64,000 nucleotides of DNA. Source: Alteromonas ponticola. GTDB taxonomy: Bacteria; Pseudomonadota; Gammaproteobacteria; Enterobacterales; Alteromonadaceae. The stretch spans positions 421,078-485,077 of the forward strand of contig NZ_JAATNW010000003.1 of the NCBI RefSeq assembly GCF_012911815.1, given 5' to 3'. The notes under the pieces were generated by a model. That model was given only the letters and a program-made list of their open reading frames with translations, searched no databases and had not been told where the DNA came from. This document shows, one piece after another, positions 7,817 to 17,669 of this stretch (positions are counted from its first letter, which is position 1; every line of letters starts with the position of its first letter). The translations under genes were made by a program, and so were the position numbers.

Positions 7817-9322
7817 ATGGAAGAGAAGAGTTTGCAGTCGTTAAAGCAGCACAGCGAACTACTTGCGCAGTTTATTATTCGTCTTTCCAAGTTTTATGAA
7901 GGGTTTTCTCCTGATATAGACAACGAATTACAAAAGTTGCGTGGGCATTTATCCGGGAGACCCGACTTTACACTCGCTAATGTCAGCGTAAATAAATTGA
8001 ACAAAACCTTACGTATAGCGGACCTGACTGTACGTAAGTACACAGCTGATTCACTTGCGCAGTGGGAAGAGGCGGTCAAAAAGCTGCAGCACAGCTTGAT
8101 CGATGAGCCTGCTTTAACCAAAGAAAGCGCGAAAATTCTTATTTCACTTAATCAGCCAGTGCAATCGCTATTTGTACTGCAATCCCTGTGCAATAAGGTT
8201 TTGGGATTATTTCAACAGGTTATCAAAACCGATTCGAATAATGCAGACATCTCGAGCATAACTTCAGCACCGGCTTTACATCAGGCTATATCGGATGAGT
8301 TAACTCAGTTAATAGAGTCCTACGCCAATAAAAATAGCGAAGATGATCAACTTCGCGCGCTTAGACATAAACTCAAGCAGGGCATGACAGAAGACGAATT
8401 GTTACAGTCTTGCATCGTCATCATTCGCCTGGTGGTGCAGGACTCTCTGTCGGAAGCCAATATATCCGGTAAAGTTATTCAAAGCCTGCATCAGGCGTTA
8501 GGTGGTATTCACGAAAATATCAGCCAAAGCATTGAACAATCACAATCTAATTTTGAAGCGCGCCAGTCCAGCAATCGTGACATCAAGGCCAAACTTGATT
8601 CTATTGAGGATCAGCTCCGGCAGGCTGAGTCGCTGGAAAAGCTCAAGCAGCAGGCGCAAAGCTACCTGAGCAGCATGGCTTTATCCTTGTCAGAGCGCGA
8701 AGAAGCAGAGCAAAGGGAACAAGCTGAACTCATGACACTGCTCAGTGCTATGCGAAACCAGCTGGTTAATTTGCAAAAACAAACGCAACAGTATCGAAGA
8801 AAACTTGCTGAGCAGATCGTTTCTACCCAAACCGACGCACTGACTAAACTAGGTAATCGAAAAGCGTATGATGAGCGCGTTGAAAAAGAGTGTCAGCATG
8901 CAATTGACACAAACGTCCCGCTGGCACTTGCTGTGATAGATATCGATTACTTTAAATCAATCAACGACAAATTTGGTCACGCAGCGGGGGATAAAACCCT
9001 GCAAATTGTTGGCAAACACCTGAAGTCGTTAATCCAGCCAACCGATTTCATTGCGCGGTGGGGAGGTGAAGAATTTGTGGTATTGTTCCCTGCAACTAAT
9101 GCAACCGAATTGAAGAGTAAACTGGAGAAAATACGAATTTCGTTATCCAAACTCCCGCTAAAGTTTCGCGAACAGAAAATTTCGCTGACGGCTTCCTTTG
9201 GAGGAACCTGCTATCGCGAAGGTGAAACCGCCGCCGCGATGTTTGAACGGGCTGACCGCTTACTCTATCGAGCAAAACATTCAGGCAGAAACTGTGTAAT
9301 GATTGATCAGGAATTTATTTAA
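7817..9322 (+). CDS. Cytosolic diguanylate cyclase (GGDEF protein) with long helical N terminus
   Basis: A 501-residue protein without membrane segments. Residues 1 to about 330 are helical and coiled-coil rich ([20 protein letters not shown]), and the last 170 form a GGDEF domain. The active-site motif is GGEEF ([12 protein letters not shown]) and the substrate-binding helix starts at DALTKLGNR, so catalysis is expected. The inhibitory RxxD site five residues before GGEEF is absent (QPTD there), suggesting no classical product inhibition. The stop overlaps the ppnN start by one base, so the two are probably translated together. The sensing input is unknown. Confidence 0.9.
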   Translation: MEEKSLQSLKQHSELLAQFIIRLSKFYEGFSPDIDNELQKLRGHLSGRPDFTLANVSVNKLNKTLRIADLTVRKYTADSLAQWEEAVKKLQHSLIDEPALTKESAKILISLNQPVQSLFVLQSLCNKVLGLFQQVIKTDSNNADISSITSAPALHQAISDELTQLIESYANKNSEDDQLRALRHKLKQGMTEDELLQSCIVIIRLVVQDSLSEANISGKVIQSLHQALGGIHENISQSIEQSQSNFEARQSSNRDIKAKLDSIEDQLRQAESLEKLKQQAQSYLSSMALSLSEREEAEQREQAELMTLLSAMRNQLVNLQKQTQQYRRKLAEQIVSTQTDALTKLGNRKAYDERVEKECQHAIDTNVPLALAVIDIDYFKSINDKFGHAAGDKTLQIVGKHLKSLIQPTDFIARWGGEEFVVLFPATNATELKSKLEKIRISLSKLPLKFREQKISLTASFGGTCYREGETAAAMFERADRLLYRAKHSGRNCVMIDQEFI

Positions 9323-10686
9323 TGAAAAAAGTGCAATTAAATCCCGTGGGATGGATGAGCCAGCTTTCTCAGGTGGAAGTCGCTAAATTAGAAGATACCA
9401 CCAATAGCGCACTCTACGACATGTTTCGCAACTGTTGCCTGGCCGTACTGAACAGCGGTGTTGATGAAGACAATTACGAGATACTCTTCGCCCCCTATGA
9501 CGATTTTGACGTCAAATTGGTGCGACGGGAACGAGGGGTAAAAATTGAATTAATTAACCCGCCTGAAGTCGCCTTTGTTGATGGCAAGTTAGTCAGAGGC
9601 GTGCATGAGCACCTTTTCGCGGTTTTGCGTGATTTACTTTATATGGGCAACAAATATGCTTTTGTGCATAAATCAGCACCTCTTGACGGCATCAATATCT
9701 CAGACATGGTGTTCGACATGCTGCGTCATGCCCAGGCCTTAGAAGGTAATGACAACCTGAATACCATCGTGTGCTGGGGAGGTCATTCTATTAAGCAGCA
9801 CGAATACAAATACACCAAAGAAGTTGGCTATCAAATGGGGCTGCGCAAATTAAATATATGCACCGGTTGCGGTCCCGGCGCCATGAAAGGCCCGATGAAA
9901 GGGGCCGCTATCGGCCATGCCAAACAACGCTACAAAGAGGGCCGGTATATTGGTATTTCAGAGCCTAGTATCATTGCCGCTGAGCCGCCCAATGCAATTG
10001 TGAATGAATTGGTTATCATGCCTGATATCGAAAAGCGACTGGAAGCATTTGTCAGAATCGCACATGGCATCATTATTTTTCCGGGCGGAGTAGGTACGGC
10101 AGAAGAACTGCTGTATTTGCTGGGCATATTGATGAACGAAAAAAACGCGCAACAACCGTTCCCGGTAATTCTCACCGGACCGGCGGGGTCAGAGGCCTAT
10201 TTCGCTGCCATTGATGATTTTGTTGCAGCAACGTTAGGTAAAAAAGCCCAAAGCAAATATCAGATCATAATTGATAACCCGACAGAAGTCGCTCGCAGCA
10301 TGCGTGCAGGTCTTGACAAAGTGGAAGAATACCGACGAGCAATGGGCGATGCGTTTAGCTATAACTGGTCGTTAAAAATCGACGAAGCGTTTCAGCATCC
10401 GTTTGTCCCCACACATGAATCAATGGGCGCGCTGGCATTACACCGCGATCAGCCGGTTGCTGACCTGGCAGTAGTACTTCGCAAAGCGTTTTCTGGCATC
10501 GTGGCAGGTAACGTTAAAGCTGAAGGGATCAGACAAATTAAACAACACGGGCCTTTCAAGCTTACTGGTGAAGCCGAACTTATGGAGCGAATTGATAACA
10601 TGCTACAATCATTTGTCGCCCAGCAGCGGATGAAACTGCCAGGTTCAGAATACGAACCCTGTTATACCATCCGTCAGGGTGATTGA
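9322..10686 (+). CDS. ppnN: Nucleotide 5'-monophosphate nucleosidase PpnN (YgdH)
   Basis: 454 residues, exactly the length of E. coli PpnN. The LOG/lysine-decarboxylase-like core carries the PGGVGTAEE motif near residue 255 and the upstream [14 protein letters not shown] nucleotide loop. PpnN hydrolyses purine and pyrimidine nucleoside monophosphates to base and ribose 5-phosphate, and in E. coli is allosterically stimulated by (p)ppGpp. Long N- and C-terminal extensions flank the core, as in the family. The start overlaps the stop of the diguanylate cyclase gene by one base, an unusual pairing compared with E. coli, where ppnN follows queF directly. Confidence 0.93.
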   Translation: MKKVQLNPVGWMSQLSQVEVAKLEDTTNSALYDMFRNCCLAVLNSGVDEDNYEILFAPYDDFDVKLVRRERGVKIELINPPEVAFVDGKLVRGVHEHLFAVLRDLLYMGNKYAFVHKSAPLDGINISDMVFDMLRHAQALEGNDNLNTIVCWGGHSIKQHEYKYTKEVGYQMGLRKLNICTGCGPGAMKGPMKGAAIGHAKQRYKEGRYIGISEPSIIAAEPPNAIVNELVIMPDIEKRLEAFVRIAHGIIIFPGGVGTAEELLYLLGILMNEKNAQQPFPVILTGPAGSEAYFAAIDDFVAATLGKKAQSKYQIIIDNPTEVARSMRAGLDKVEEYRRAMGDAFSYNWSLKIDEAFQHPFVPTHESMGALALHRDQPVADLAVVLRKAFSGIVAGNVKAEGIRQIKQHGPFKLTGEAELMERIDNMLQSFVAQQRMKLPGSEYEPCYTIRQGD

Positions 10687-10765
10687 TGAATTTTGTTACG
10701 ATTTCAAACTATTTAATTTTTCAGATTAAGGTAAACTTCCGTTAATTCTGAAACGGGCGACTCTG

Positions 10766-11140
10766 ATGAATAGTAATGTTTTTAAATTAATTGTATTAGG
10801 CGCCAGTGCTTACGCATTATTTGTTTTTCTGGTTATTTCGTTTTATCCAGATAAACCTGAAAATATGGACTGGAAAGACCGCGAAGAATACAACAAAGTA
10901 CAAATTACCAAATTGCGTTTGGGCAGTACCCTGGAAGAGGTGCTTGCGTTGTTAGGCTCACCAGACATAACCGAAGCGAGAATGGAAAAAGGCAGTCCCA
11001 TTCAGGTTATGTTTTACCGCACTCACCACGTTCGAGCAGACGGTTTGACCACCCTTGACGAATGTACTCCCCTGCTTTTTGAAGGGGATAAACTGATTGC
11101 CTGGGGTGAAGGTGCATATCAAAGCTTTCAACAAACGTAG
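10766..11140 (+). CDS. DUF3192 family protein, membrane-anchored paralogue
   Basis: A 124-residue protein with one N-terminal hydrophobic segment (FKLIVLGASAYALFVFLVI) and no lipobox cysteine, so probably an uncleaved inner-membrane anchor. The rest follows the DUF3192 pattern: WKDREEYNK..I..L, FYRTHHVRADG.T, and DECTPLLF...LIAWGEGAY. It is a paralogue of the lipoprotein at 5376-5738. Five bases separate its stop from the GTG of the next gene, so these two are probably an operon. Function unknown. Confidence 0.75.
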   Translation: MNSNVFKLIVLGASAYALFVFLVISFYPDKPENMDWKDREEYNKVQITKLRLGSTLEEVLALLGSPDITEARMEKGSPIQVMFYRTHHVRADGLTTLDECTPLLFEGDKLIAWGEGAYQSFQQT

Positions 11141-11145
11141 ATTTT

Positions 11146-12783
11146 GTGTTTGACTTTGATGAGCAACGTTTGCTTCAACAGTATCAGCAATTGTTTCAAA
11201 CGCCACAAAATTTCTGCACTAAGGCGTTTGTAAACAAATGCCTGGCCGTAGCAAAGCAATTGCTGGAATCTGCGCAACAACAACCTCAGCTCGCTCTCGC
11301 GCTGCTTACCTCAAGGCAGGTTGAATCGTCACCTGTCCCAGAGTGTCTGCGCGGAGCACTATTTTTAAGTGTAGCCACACGGCGCAATAACTTTAACGAT
11401 CACTTTGCTCAGCACCTTATCGCTAGTTTTTTGTGTACATTTGTTGTGATGTACGCGAAAGAGAAAAACAATGATACCGTCGAATTAAAGCCATTGGTTA
11501 ACTTCTGTCAGTCGCTGGGATTATCGATCTGGAAAGAAACCCTGCGGATTGCCATATTATTAACCCGCAGACAAGCTTTTCGACATATCTCCTCACCCAA
11601 ACTATCGTTTCGCCAGCAATATTTACTTGCAGCCTGTGTCGTTGCCAGACAACTGCCGCAAAAAGAAATGCTCGCAATATTTCGTATTCTGACTGATTCG
11701 GCGTCGCCTGCATTACAGGATGTCATTGGCGAATGGGCTCAGTTTCCAGGCGTCTGGTTACCGGGCAGGGTAATCAATGTAGGCGAAAGTACTGCGGTAA
11801 TATTGGCTCGCGAGAAACGCAAACTTGCATTTTTGCCCCTTCCAGTCAGCACGCAGGTAATCAAGTGGGCGAGCGTCAATGAAGTCTCGCTGCTAAGGTC
11901 TCCCCAGACCGTCGACTTTAAGAAGATAAAGCAATGGACTGACAATGTTGGCTTAAACGCACATTCAACTAACTGGCCCTATTCACCCTCTTTCGCGCTC
12001 AATCGCCCACCGGCAAAGCTTCTCAAGATCATTGATTTATTGAATGGATCGCAAACAGATATTTCGTTGCTGTGTGAACAGATTAAACAGGAGCCGCTAT
12101 TAGCGCAATTTTTAAAATCAGCGGCAACTCACGACAACAGAATGAATTTACCCGTCAATGATGTCAAACAAGCGGTGTTGACGTATGGCATCGAACGGGT
12201 TGGCGACATGCTAGTCCAACAAGCGTTAAATCAGCGGCTGAATCAAAAGCAGTTTCCCATTTCAGCACTTTGCCAACGATTACTTTCTCTGTCGTCCAAT
12301 ATCGCGGCGCACCTCTGTTATGAAAGTGATTCACCTATAACACCGCAAAATGCATCTTTGCTAATGACCTTTGCCCTGGCACCGATATTTTCGATACCCG
12401 CATTTAAAATTGCGTTGAACTGGCGCCCCGCTGCAACGCTATTGTTCTCTGTTGATTCACTGGTACCCTCAACGAACGAATCAATACGGCATCAGGCAGT
12501 GCAACTGATGAACGGCTGGCATCAAAGCGTAAATTTACAAATGGCCGTCAAATCGTCCAATCGCCTACCCGACCAGTGCCATCCAAAAATTCGTTATGCG
12601 GTTTGCATAATGGGTTTGAGCTTATCATTAGCAAGACAATGGTTGTGGAACCCATCTCACTTTTGCGAAGTAACCGAGGACTTTGACTATCAGGCAAAAC
12701 GACTTCTGGGTGTGGATGGCGCGCTTTTAAGCAAGCTTCAAGAACAATTAACCCAACAAATTTGGTTGCCTATTAACCGCTGA
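11146..12783 (+). CDS. Large protein with HDOD-like region
   Basis: A 545-residue soluble protein. Residues about 285-420 resemble an HDOD domain (LLKIIDLLNGSQTDISLLCEQIKQEP, then a helix with VNDVKQAVLTYGIERVGDMLVQQAL, the usual L-x-G-x-xx-V pattern). The N-terminal 280 residues are helical and not recognised. HDOD proteins act in signalling and lack catalysis by themselves. The GTG start at 11146 follows the DUF3192 stop by five bases. The assignment is tentative because the domain is divergent. Confidence 0.55.
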   Translation: MFDFDEQRLLQQYQQLFQTPQNFCTKAFVNKCLAVAKQLLESAQQQPQLALALLTSRQVESSPVPECLRGALFLSVATRRNNFNDHFAQHLIASFLCTFVVMYAKEKNNDTVELKPLVNFCQSLGLSIWKETLRIAILLTRRQAFRHISSPKLSFRQQYLLAACVVARQLPQKEMLAIFRILTDSASPALQDVIGEWAQFPGVWLPGRVINVGESTAVILAREKRKLAFLPLPVSTQVIKWASVNEVSLLRSPQTVDFKKIKQWTDNVGLNAHSTNWPYSPSFALNRPPAKLLKIIDLLNGSQTDISLLCEQIKQEPLLAQFLKSAATHDNRMNLPVNDVKQAVLTYGIERVGDMLVQQALNQRLNQKQFPISALCQRLLSLSSNIAAHLCYESDSPITPQNASLLMTFALAPIFSIPAFKIALNWRPAATLLFSVDSLVPSTNESIRHQAVQLMNGWHQSVNLQMAVKSSNRLPDQCHPKIRYAVCIMGLSLSLARQWLWNPSHFCEVTEDFDYQAKRLLGVDGALLSKLQEQLTQQIWLPINR

Positions 12784-13065
12784 CACCGCATTTGCTTCAA
12801 ATTTGGGCTGCGCTGGCATTAATAGCTAATCAATCTGCATAAAAATTATAATTCTGGCGCCATGGGCTAGGTTTCAGCGTCGGGTTTAGATAGAATACAC
12901 ACCAATTTTGCTCGTGCTTCCTACGGACGCGTCTTCGCGTGTTACATCATATTGATGTGGGGTCAGGCGTTGCACAGCATTTCATTAAAACCAGCAATGT
13001 TACTTGATTCCCCAGTACGCTGGATTACCATTTATTCAGAAACATTTAATAAAGGATAATTCCTA

Positions 13066-14073
13066 ATGTCGCAACAACGCGTAACTGTCATTCGTGGTGA
13101 TGGTATCGGCCCTGATATTATCGATGCTACAACCCAAATCTTAGACAAAGTAGGCTGTAATTTCGCTTACGATTATGCGGATGCAGGGCTTGTCGCACTT
13201 GAGAAACATGGGGAGTTGCTTCCTCAGGAGACGCTAGATTTAATTGCAAAAAATAAAGTCGCGCTTAAAGGACCCCTAACTACGCCGGTTGGCGAAGGGT
13301 TTACCTCAATTAATGTGAGCCTGCGCAAACAGTTTAAATTGTACGCAAATGTACGCCCGGTGCTGTCATTTAAAGGCACGAAAGCCCGGTACGAAGATAT
13401 CGATATTATCACCGTACGCGAAAATACGCAGGGCATGTATTCCGGTTTGGGCCAAACCGTATCCGAAGATGGCAATGAAGCTGAAGCCATGAGCAAGATC
13501 ACTCGCGAGGGTGCAGAAAAAATTGTGACATTCGCATACGAGTTAGCTCGTCGTGAAGGTCGTAAGAAGGTTACCGCAGTACACAAAGCCAACATCCTGA
13601 AATCCACGTCTGGTTTATTCCTGAAGGTGGCCCGTGAAGTCGGTGAGCGCTATCCAGATATCGAATCAACCGAAATGATCGTGGATAACACATGTATGCA
13701 GTTAGTGATGAATCCGCACCAATTTGATGTCATCGTTACGACTAATTTGTTTGGCGATATCATTTCTGATCTGTGTGCTGGCTTGGTTGGCGGTCTGGGC
13801 ATGGCCCCAGGCGCAAACATTGGTGAAGAGTGTGCCGTTTTTGAAGCGGTACACGGGTCAGCGCCGGACATAGCAGGTAAAAACCTGGCGAACCCAACAT
13901 CAGTCATTCTTGCTGCCATTCAGATGCTTGAGTATCTGAAAATGGCCGATAAAGCTGAAAAAATCCGCAGTGCATTGAAAGATGTCATTGAAAGCGGTGA
14001 CCGCACTACGCGTGACCTGGGGGGCGAGCACGGCACCACCGAGTTTACTCAGGCAGTTTTAGACAGGCTATAA
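13066..14073 (+). CDS. Isocitrate dehydrogenase, NAD-type (isocitrate/isopropylmalate dehydrogenase family)
   Basis: 335 residues, the short beta-decarboxylating dehydrogenase form. Seen are the nucleotide loop VIRGDGIGPDI at the N terminus, the substrate loop GEGFTSINVSLRKQF (S and N contact isocitrate), the RENTQGMYSG segment, and metal ligands in the NLFGDIISDLCAGL region. The motif HGSAPDIAGK near residue 260 is typical of NAD-dependent forms, so NAD rather than NADP use is likely. Its expected role is the TCA-cycle conversion of isocitrate to 2-oxoglutarate. An AAAGGAT ribosome site lies before the ATG. It is probably transcribed alone, 282 bases after the previous gene; that gap shows no clear structure. 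Confidence 0.88.
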   Translation: MSQQRVTVIRGDGIGPDIIDATTQILDKVGCNFAYDYADAGLVALEKHGELLPQETLDLIAKNKVALKGPLTTPVGEGFTSINVSLRKQFKLYANVRPVLSFKGTKARYEDIDIITVRENTQGMYSGLGQTVSEDGNEAEAMSKITREGAEKIVTFAYELARREGRKKVTAVHKANILKSTSGLFLKVAREVGERYPDIESTEMIVDNTCMQLVMNPHQFDVIVTTNLFGDIISDLCAGLVGGLGMAPGANIGEECAVFEAVHGSAPDIAGKNLANPTSVILAAIQMLEYLKMADKAEKIRSALKDVIESGDRTTRDLGGEHGTTEFTQAVLDRL

Positions 14074-14107
14074 AAACCTGTACATAAACTGATCTGGTCA
14101 CATTTTT

Positions 14108-14162
14108 TTCCTTGGTTAAGATTTACGTGTACATGTGTACACAACTAATTTTGACCAAGGAA
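14108..14162 (+). promoter_or_regulatory. Inverted repeat that can hide the comEA ribosome site
   Basis: TTCCTTGGT at 14108-14116 is exactly complementary to ACCAAGGAA at 14154-14162, which contains the ribosome-binding site of comEA (ATG at 14168). The loop holds the palindrome TGTGTACACA. In RNA this would sequester the ribosome site. Regulatory meaning is inferred, not shown. Confidence 0.4.
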
Positions 14163-14167
14163 GAAAA

Positions 14168-14479
14168 ATGAACAAACGACTACCCACTATACTTCTCTCT
14201 CTTTCCCTTCTATCGGGAATCGCTATTACACCTGTCGTTGCGACCCCGCTTGAAAATGAAACGTCAACCCGTATTGCGGTTGATTCAGTGCTTGACCTGA
14301 ATACGGCCAGTCTGGAGCAGTTGGAAGCGCTACCGGGCATTGGTGCCCGCAAGGCACAAGCAATCATTGACTATCGGGATGAAAAAGGCCGATTCCTGGA
14401 AGTAGAGCAACTGACGGAAGTAAGAGGGATTGGTAAGAAGATGCTGGAAAAAATCGCTGACAAAGTCGAAGTCAGATAA
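14168..14479 (+). CDS. comEA: ComEA-like helix-hairpin-helix DNA-binding protein
   Basis: A 103-residue protein with a signal peptide (KRLPTILLSLSLLSGIAITPVVA) and a C-terminal double helix-hairpin-helix: LDLNTASLEQLEALPGIGARKAQAII and VRGIGKKMLEKIADKVEV. This is the ComEA architecture of proteobacteria, a periplasmic double-stranded DNA binding protein used in natural uptake of DNA. The ATG at 14168 follows a good AAGGAAG site; a longer frame from a GTG at 14135 is not needed. It is followed by a bidirectional terminator. No other competence gene is nearby, as is usual. Confidence 0.85.
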   Translation: MNKRLPTILLSLSLLSGIAITPVVATPLENETSTRIAVDSVLDLNTASLEQLEALPGIGARKAQAIIDYRDEKGRFLEVEQLTEVRGIGKKMLEKIADKVEVR

Positions 14480-14480
14480 A

Positions 14481-14513
14481 AAAAGCCGATAGCGCAGTGC
14501 TATCGGCTTTTTT
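14481..14513. terminator. Bidirectional terminator between comEA and galU
   Basis: Perfect 10-base stem AGCCGATAGC (14484-14493) with GCTATCGGCT (14499-14508), flanked by a run of A on the left and T on the right. It serves comEA on the plus strand and the ugd-galU operon on the minus strand. Confidence 0.92.
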
Positions 14514-14515
14514 TC

Positions 14516-15409
14516 TTAACCATTTAGCGTTGCTAAATAGGCCTTAAAATCATCTTTAAGTGCTGGATGGCGCAACGCATATTCAACGTTTGCCTTCATA
14601 TATCCCAGTTTTGAGCCGCAATCATGACTCTTACCTTTCATATAGTAAGCATCAACCTGTTCAAGTTTCATCAGTGAGTCAATCGCATCAGTTAACTGAA
14701 TTTCACCACCCGCTCCAGGAGGAGTAAATTCCAGCAGATCCCATACTTTTTCAGACAATACATAGCGTCCTACAATGGCTAAATCTGATGGGGCTTCATC
14801 CAGACTGGGTTTCTCAACCATACGATGAATTTTTGCTGACTCACCAGGTTTAATTGAGGCACCTTCCAGGTCGACAATACCAAACTTAGTAATATTTTCT
14901 TTCGGAACCTGTTCTACCATAACCTGACTGACTCTGGAGGTGTTAAATTTCGCCACCATGTCCGCTAAGTTATCTTTTCGAGGATCACTGGCTGCATCAT
15001 CAATGATGACATCAGGCAGCACAACTGCGAAGGGAGCATCACCCACCAGAGGTTGGGCAGATAAAATGGCGTGACCTAGTCCATTGGCGTGACCTTGCCT
15101 GACATGCATGATAGTAACGTCTTTAGGACAGATAGATTTAACTTCTTCCAATAACTGCCGTTTAACCCTTTTTTCCAGCGTCGCTTCAAGCTCAAACGAG
15201 GTATCAAAGTGGTTTTCGATACTGTTCTTACTAGCATGAGTGACCAGAATAATTTCTTTTATTCCGGCTTGAACACATTCTTTAACAACGTATTGAATCA
15301 AAGGTTTATCCACCAGAGGCAACATCTCTTTTGGAATCGCTTTGGTTGCGGGGAGCATGCGCGTTCCTAATCCGGCTACCGGGATTACCGCCTTTTTAAC
15401 CTGACTCAT
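14516..15409 (-). CDS. galU: UTP-glucose-1-phosphate uridylyltransferase GalU
   Basis: 297 residues. The nucleotidyltransferase signature [20 protein letters not shown] and the following PLIQYVV segment are clear. GalU makes UDP-glucose from UTP and glucose-1-phosphate. The gene overlaps the end of ugd by four bases, so both are in one operon and feed UDP-glucose to Ugd. The product UDP-glucuronate, and UDP-glucose itself, are precursors for the glycosyltransferases coded beside it. The transcript ends at the hairpin at 14484-14508. Confidence 0.96.
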   Translation of the reverse strand: MSQVKKAVIPVAGLGTRMLPATKAIPKEMLPLVDKPLIQYVVKECVQAGIKEIILVTHASKNSIENHFDTSFELEATLEKRVKRQLLEEVKSICPKDVTIMHVRQGHANGLGHAILSAQPLVGDAPFAVVLPDVIIDDAASDPRKDNLADMVAKFNTSRVSQVMVEQVPKENITKFGIVDLEGASIKPGESAKIHRMVEKPSLDEAPSDLAIVGRYVLSEKVWDLLEFTPPGAGGEIQLTDAIDSLMKLEQVDAYYMKGKSHDCGSKLGYMKANVEYALRHPALKDDFKAYLATLNG

Positions 15410-16755
15410 TTTTCTTCATATCCTTTTACTGACAAACCTCTGCCGATGGCATAGTACGCTAATCCATATTCCTTCATACGTGAAGGCTCATACAAATTTC
15501 GACCGTCAAACACCACAGGCTGTGTTAGCTTATTCTTTATTAACTCAAAATCTGGCGCTCTGAACGCCTGCCACTCGGTACAAATGACAAGACAGTCTGC
15601 ATCTGACAGCGCTGCTTCCTTCGTACCCATCAACTTTAGTTTTGATTGATCTGCATAAATTCTTTGTGTTTCTTCCATCGCTTCAGGATCGTAGGCTTGG
15701 ACATACGCTCCGGCATCCCAAAGTTTTTCCATTAAAACCCGGCTTGATGCTTCACGCATGTCGTCCGTGTTTGGTTTAAAAGCAAGCCCCCAAAGCGCAA
15801 TAGTTTTGTCCTGCACATCATTGTTGAAGTGTTTCATGATGTATTCAAACAACTTTTCTTTTTGCGTATAGTTTACTGCTTCAACCGATTCTAAAATTTT
15901 TGCCTGATAGCCGACCGAGTTTGCGCTGCGAATTAACGCTTGTACATCTTTAGGAAAACATGAACCGCCATATCCGCATCCAGGATAGATAAACTGATAA
16001 CCTATTCTTGGATCAGAACCTATCCCACGACGCACGTTTTCGACGTCTGCACCAAAGCGTTCAGCCAGATTAGCAATTTCATTCATAAAACTGATTTTGG
16101 TTGCCAGCATGCAATTTGCGGCATACTTGGTTAGTTCTGCACTACGGATATCCATGGTTATCACTTTATCGTGATTCCGGTTGAAGGGCGCATAAAGTTC
16201 ACGTAACTTAGATTCTGCTTTAGCACTGCTAGTGCCCAAAATAATGCGATCCGGGCGCATGCAGTCATTTACAGCTGCACCCTCTTTTAAAAATTCAGGG
16301 TTCGAAACCACATCAAATTCTACCGTTTTACCGTTGCTCGATAACACCGATGAAATTTTTGCACTAACCTTATCTGCTGTACCTACCGGTACAGTCGACT
16401 TGTTAATCACGATTTTATATTTCTGCATATTAATTGCGATAGTTTCCGCTACCGCAAGGACGTACTTCAGATCAGCAGAGCCATCTTCATCAGGGGGCGT
16501 TCCTACCGCAATAAATATGAGATCGCCGTGGTTAACGCCTTCTTCTGCATCCGTAGTAAATGTGAGACGACCTGATTGGTAATTGGATTCAACGAGCGGT
16601 GTCAATCCTGGTTCGTAAATGGGGATTACGCCTTCCTTGAGCTTTTCAACTTTACGTTCATCAACATCTACGCAAACCACTTCATGGCCAACTTCAGCTA
16701 AAACGGCAGCTTGCACTAACCCAACGTATCCTATTCCAAATACTGTTACTTTCAA
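15406..16755 (-). CDS. ugd: UDP-glucose 6-dehydrogenase Ugd
   Basis: 449 residues. The NAD-binding motif [18 protein letters not shown] is at the N terminus and the catalytic cysteine motif [16 protein letters not shown] lies near residue 260. It oxidises UDP-glucose to UDP-glucuronate, a capsule and polysaccharide precursor. It is the first gene of the ugd-galU pair, translationally coupled by overlap to galU. Length matches the longer bacterial Ugd group. Confidence 0.95.
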   Translation of the reverse strand: MKVTVFGIGYVGLVQAAVLAEVGHEVVCVDVDERKVEKLKEGVIPIYEPGLTPLVESNYQSGRLTFTTDAEEGVNHGDLIFIAVGTPPDEDGSADLKYVLAVAETIAINMQKYKIVINKSTVPVGTADKVSAKISSVLSSNGKTVEFDVVSNPEFLKEGAAVNDCMRPDRIILGTSSAKAESKLRELYAPFNRNHDKVITMDIRSAELTKYAANCMLATKISFMNEIANLAERFGADVENVRRGIGSDPRIGYQFIYPGCGYGGSCFPKDVQALIRSANSVGYQAKILESVEAVNYTQKEKLFEYIMKHFNNDVQDKTIALWGLAFKPNTDDMREASSRVLMEKLWDAGAYVQAYDPEAMEETQRIYADQSKLKLMGTKEAALSDADCLVICTEWQAFRAPDFELIKNKLTQPVVFDGRNLYEPSRMKEYGLAYYAIGRGLSVKGYEEK

Positions 16756-16811
16756 TTTCTTTCCTTACTCATTTAAATGCAGGCAAAAATGACGAATGCG
16801 ACGCCCAAGGT

Positions 16812-17669
16812 CTATAGACGAATTTTACCGGAACGGTTCATTATTCCGTCGCGAATTCCCATCACTGTGTACTTACCACGAATTTGCCCTTCGGGAAATA
16901 AAAAACGGTTGACCAGCCATCTAACCGGTAAAGCCAACAAATTCTTCACTTTCCATCTTAGGGGTACATACCCCCTCCGGCAAAGTTTAAGCACATTTCG
17001 TACCTGATAGTATAATCTAATTGGTGCACCGCGTTTGAAAGTAATCCCCAGATAGGTATGCCGGGCGTCGCCCTGCTTGTGAAACATAGGAATATCTTTC
17101 GCCATAAGAATACAAAAACCCTTATTTCGTGCTCGCCAACACCACTCGTGATCAACGCCATCAATAAACAACGTTTCGTCCTTCAGGCCGATAGTGTCCA
17201 GATGTGTGAGCAGCATCAGCATTCCCGATGCAATTATCTGATTGACCTGGATAACATTACTTCCCTGCTGTAGCTGTTTGAAACGGGGAATTTGCGCAGT
17301 ATTGTTAAAACCACAAATAACAGTAGGGCCAATAGCGGCTACGGAGGGATTACGTTGCATTTCCGCTTCCAATTGATTCACAAGGCCTAAAAGAAGTGCG
17401 TGGCTCAAATGACTGTCCTGATCGAATACGAAAGCGGCATCGAAAGAAGCTGTTTTTAAATTAACAATGCCTGCGTTTTGCGCGGCAGCGATGCCTACAT
17501 TTTCAGGAAAGTGAAGATAATCGGCATGTTCAGGTACAATTCCGGCATGACTTTCAGCAGAATTATCCACTAATACTGTGTGAATATTACACGCAGTCAG
17601 CGCCTCTACCATCTCTAGAAGATGCGGTGTGTCGGGGTTGTAAAGAATGATTATGGCGCCAGTTTTCAA
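16812..17669 (-). CDS. Family 2 glycosyltransferase (rhamnosyltransferase-like)
   Basis: A 285-residue GT2 protein resembling RfbF/RgpB-type rhamnosyltransferases. Visible motifs are GAIIILYNP at the start, VLVDNSAES, LHFPENVGIAAAQN, and AFVFDQDSHL, the DXD-like nucleotide-sugar site. It ends with basic-rich amphipathic segments, as peripheral membrane enzymes of this class do. The start overlaps the stop of the next upstream glycosyltransferase by four bases. The sugar donated is not decidable from sequence. Confidence 0.82.
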   Translation of the reverse strand: MKTGAIIILYNPDTPHLLEMVEALTACNIHTVLVDNSAESHAGIVPEHADYLHFPENVGIAAAQNAGIVNLKTASFDAAFVFDQDSHLSHALLLGLVNQLEAEMQRNPSVAAIGPTVICGFNNTAQIPRFKQLQQGSNVIQVNQIIASGMLMLLTHLDTIGLKDETLFIDGVDHEWCWRARNKGFCILMAKDIPMFHKQGDARHTYLGITFKRGAPIRLYYQVRNVLKLCRRGYVPLRWKVKNLLALPVRWLVNRFLFPEGQIRGKYTVMGIRDGIMNRSGKIRL

